Positions 22,179 to 22,383 of a DNA stretch of 22,383 nucleotides are shown in pieces. Both the position numbers and the translations under genes were made by a program. Every line of letters starts with the position of its first letter. Position 1 is the stretch's first letter. Under the pieces are notes generated by a model that saw nothing but the letters and a program-made list of their open reading frames with translations, was not told the origin of the DNA and made no database searches. Source of the stretch: Nonomuraea sp. (GTDB lineage: Bacteria > Actinomycetota > Actinomycetes > Streptosporangiales > Streptosporangiaceae). The stretch is from contig JABFVJ010000281.1 of the NCBI GenBank assembly GCA_013362835.1, positions 1-22,383 of the forward strand. The letters run 5' to 3'.

Positions 22179-22305
22179 AGGCCAGACCGTGCTGCCGGCC
22201 CCAGGCCAGGCCGTAATGCCCGAACCGCGAGTCCTGGCCGTGCTGCGGGCTTCCAGATCAGGCCGTGCCTTCGGGCCTCTCAGGTCAGGCCGTGCTGTCG
22301 GGTGC
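22179..22305. repeat. Degenerate 24-28-bp tandem repeat array (five units)
   Basis: Units begin AGGCCAG(A/G)CCGTGCTG or close variants and lie at 22179-22202, 22203-22226, 22227-22254, 22255-22281 and 22282-22305. The core AGGCCGT or its near match is in each. The last unit contains the stop codon of the minus-strand gene that leaves the window (22285-22287), so, read in that gene's direction, the array starts in its last codons and runs downstream. There are no spacers and no coding potential of its own. Confidence 0.8.
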
Positions 22306-22383
22306 GGTGTCTTCGGGGGCCGGGAGGAGGCCGCGCTCGGCGAAGACCTTCTTGGCGACGAACGTGGCGTTGAGCGCACGCGG
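22285..22383 (-). CDS. C-terminal fragment of an unidentified protein
   Basis: The reverse strand is open from the window edge to a TGA at 22287-22285, giving the last 32 residues. A helical part (ALNATFVAKKVFAERGLLP) is followed by an acidic, Ala/Pro-rich tail ending DSTA. Third positions are G/C-rich as in neighbouring genes, so it is probably real. The fragment is too short to assign a family. Its final codons form part of the first tandem repeat unit. Confidence 0.6.
   Translation of the reverse strand, partial: PRALNATFVAKKVFAERGLLPAPEDTAPDSTA

Noticed and set aside
22179..22305. CRISPR-like repeats (also considered for 183-341)
   Set aside because: Units are contiguous and degenerate with no unique spacers, and no cas genes are near.

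Overview
The window is a very GC-rich, gene-dense chromosomal segment with strong G/C preference at third codon positions, frequent GTG/TTG starts and many TGATG or short 3'/5' overlaps. Together with the families present (PucR, an AvrRpt2-type secreted papain fold, an MT0933/Rv0909-type antitoxin-like protein, isolated cobyric acid synthase) this points to an actinomycete. The style resembles Streptosporangiaceae (Nonomuraea-like), but that is an inference. I see no tRNA, rRNA, CRISPR array, transposase or phage gene.

Left part (1-6.5 kb). A LysE-type exporter C-terminus runs in from the left and is followed by a degenerate 24/25-bp tandem array. On the minus strand lies an operon of ABC ATPase, ABC-2 permease and PucR regulator with overlapping junctions. 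Divergent from it are a patatin-like lipase and a PlsC-like acyltransferase whose 3' end overlaps, tail to tail, the end of a stand-alone cobQ.

Middle (6.5-15 kb). An MFS transporter is preceded by three CTAGA motifs at exact 13-bp steps. Next comes a compact phospholipid set: diacylglycerol kinase (minus), and divergently phospholipase D and two PAP2 phosphatases joined by overlaps. These could interconvert phospholipid, phosphatidic acid and diacylglycerol. The minus-strand run that follows holds a DUF2071/YqjF protein, an acyl-CoA dehydrogenase and a small antitoxin-like protein. An AlkA-like DNA glycosylase is divergent from that run.

Right part (15-22.4 kb). There are two regulator/membrane-protein pairs with clear palindromic operators. 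One is a TetR operon with a double GCTAAC-N3-GTTAGC site, shared with a divergent P-loop kinase. The other is a MarR gene divergent from a polytopic membrane protein, with a 31-bp palindrome covering the latter's start codon. Then come a small Lys-rich protein, an XRE-type regulator and, divergent from it, a two-gene secreted unit: a papain-like cysteine protease plus a signal-peptide-bearing, C-terminally anchored partner, closed by a strong hairpin. An alpha/beta hydrolase, a decayed Ser/Thr-kinase N-lobe and a second 24-28-bp tandem array follow. The array starts at the stop codon of a gene that runs out of the window.

The best candidates for undescribed biology are the protease/anchored-partner/XRE unit, the MarR/His-rich membrane protein pair, and the two tandem arrays seeded at stop codons.
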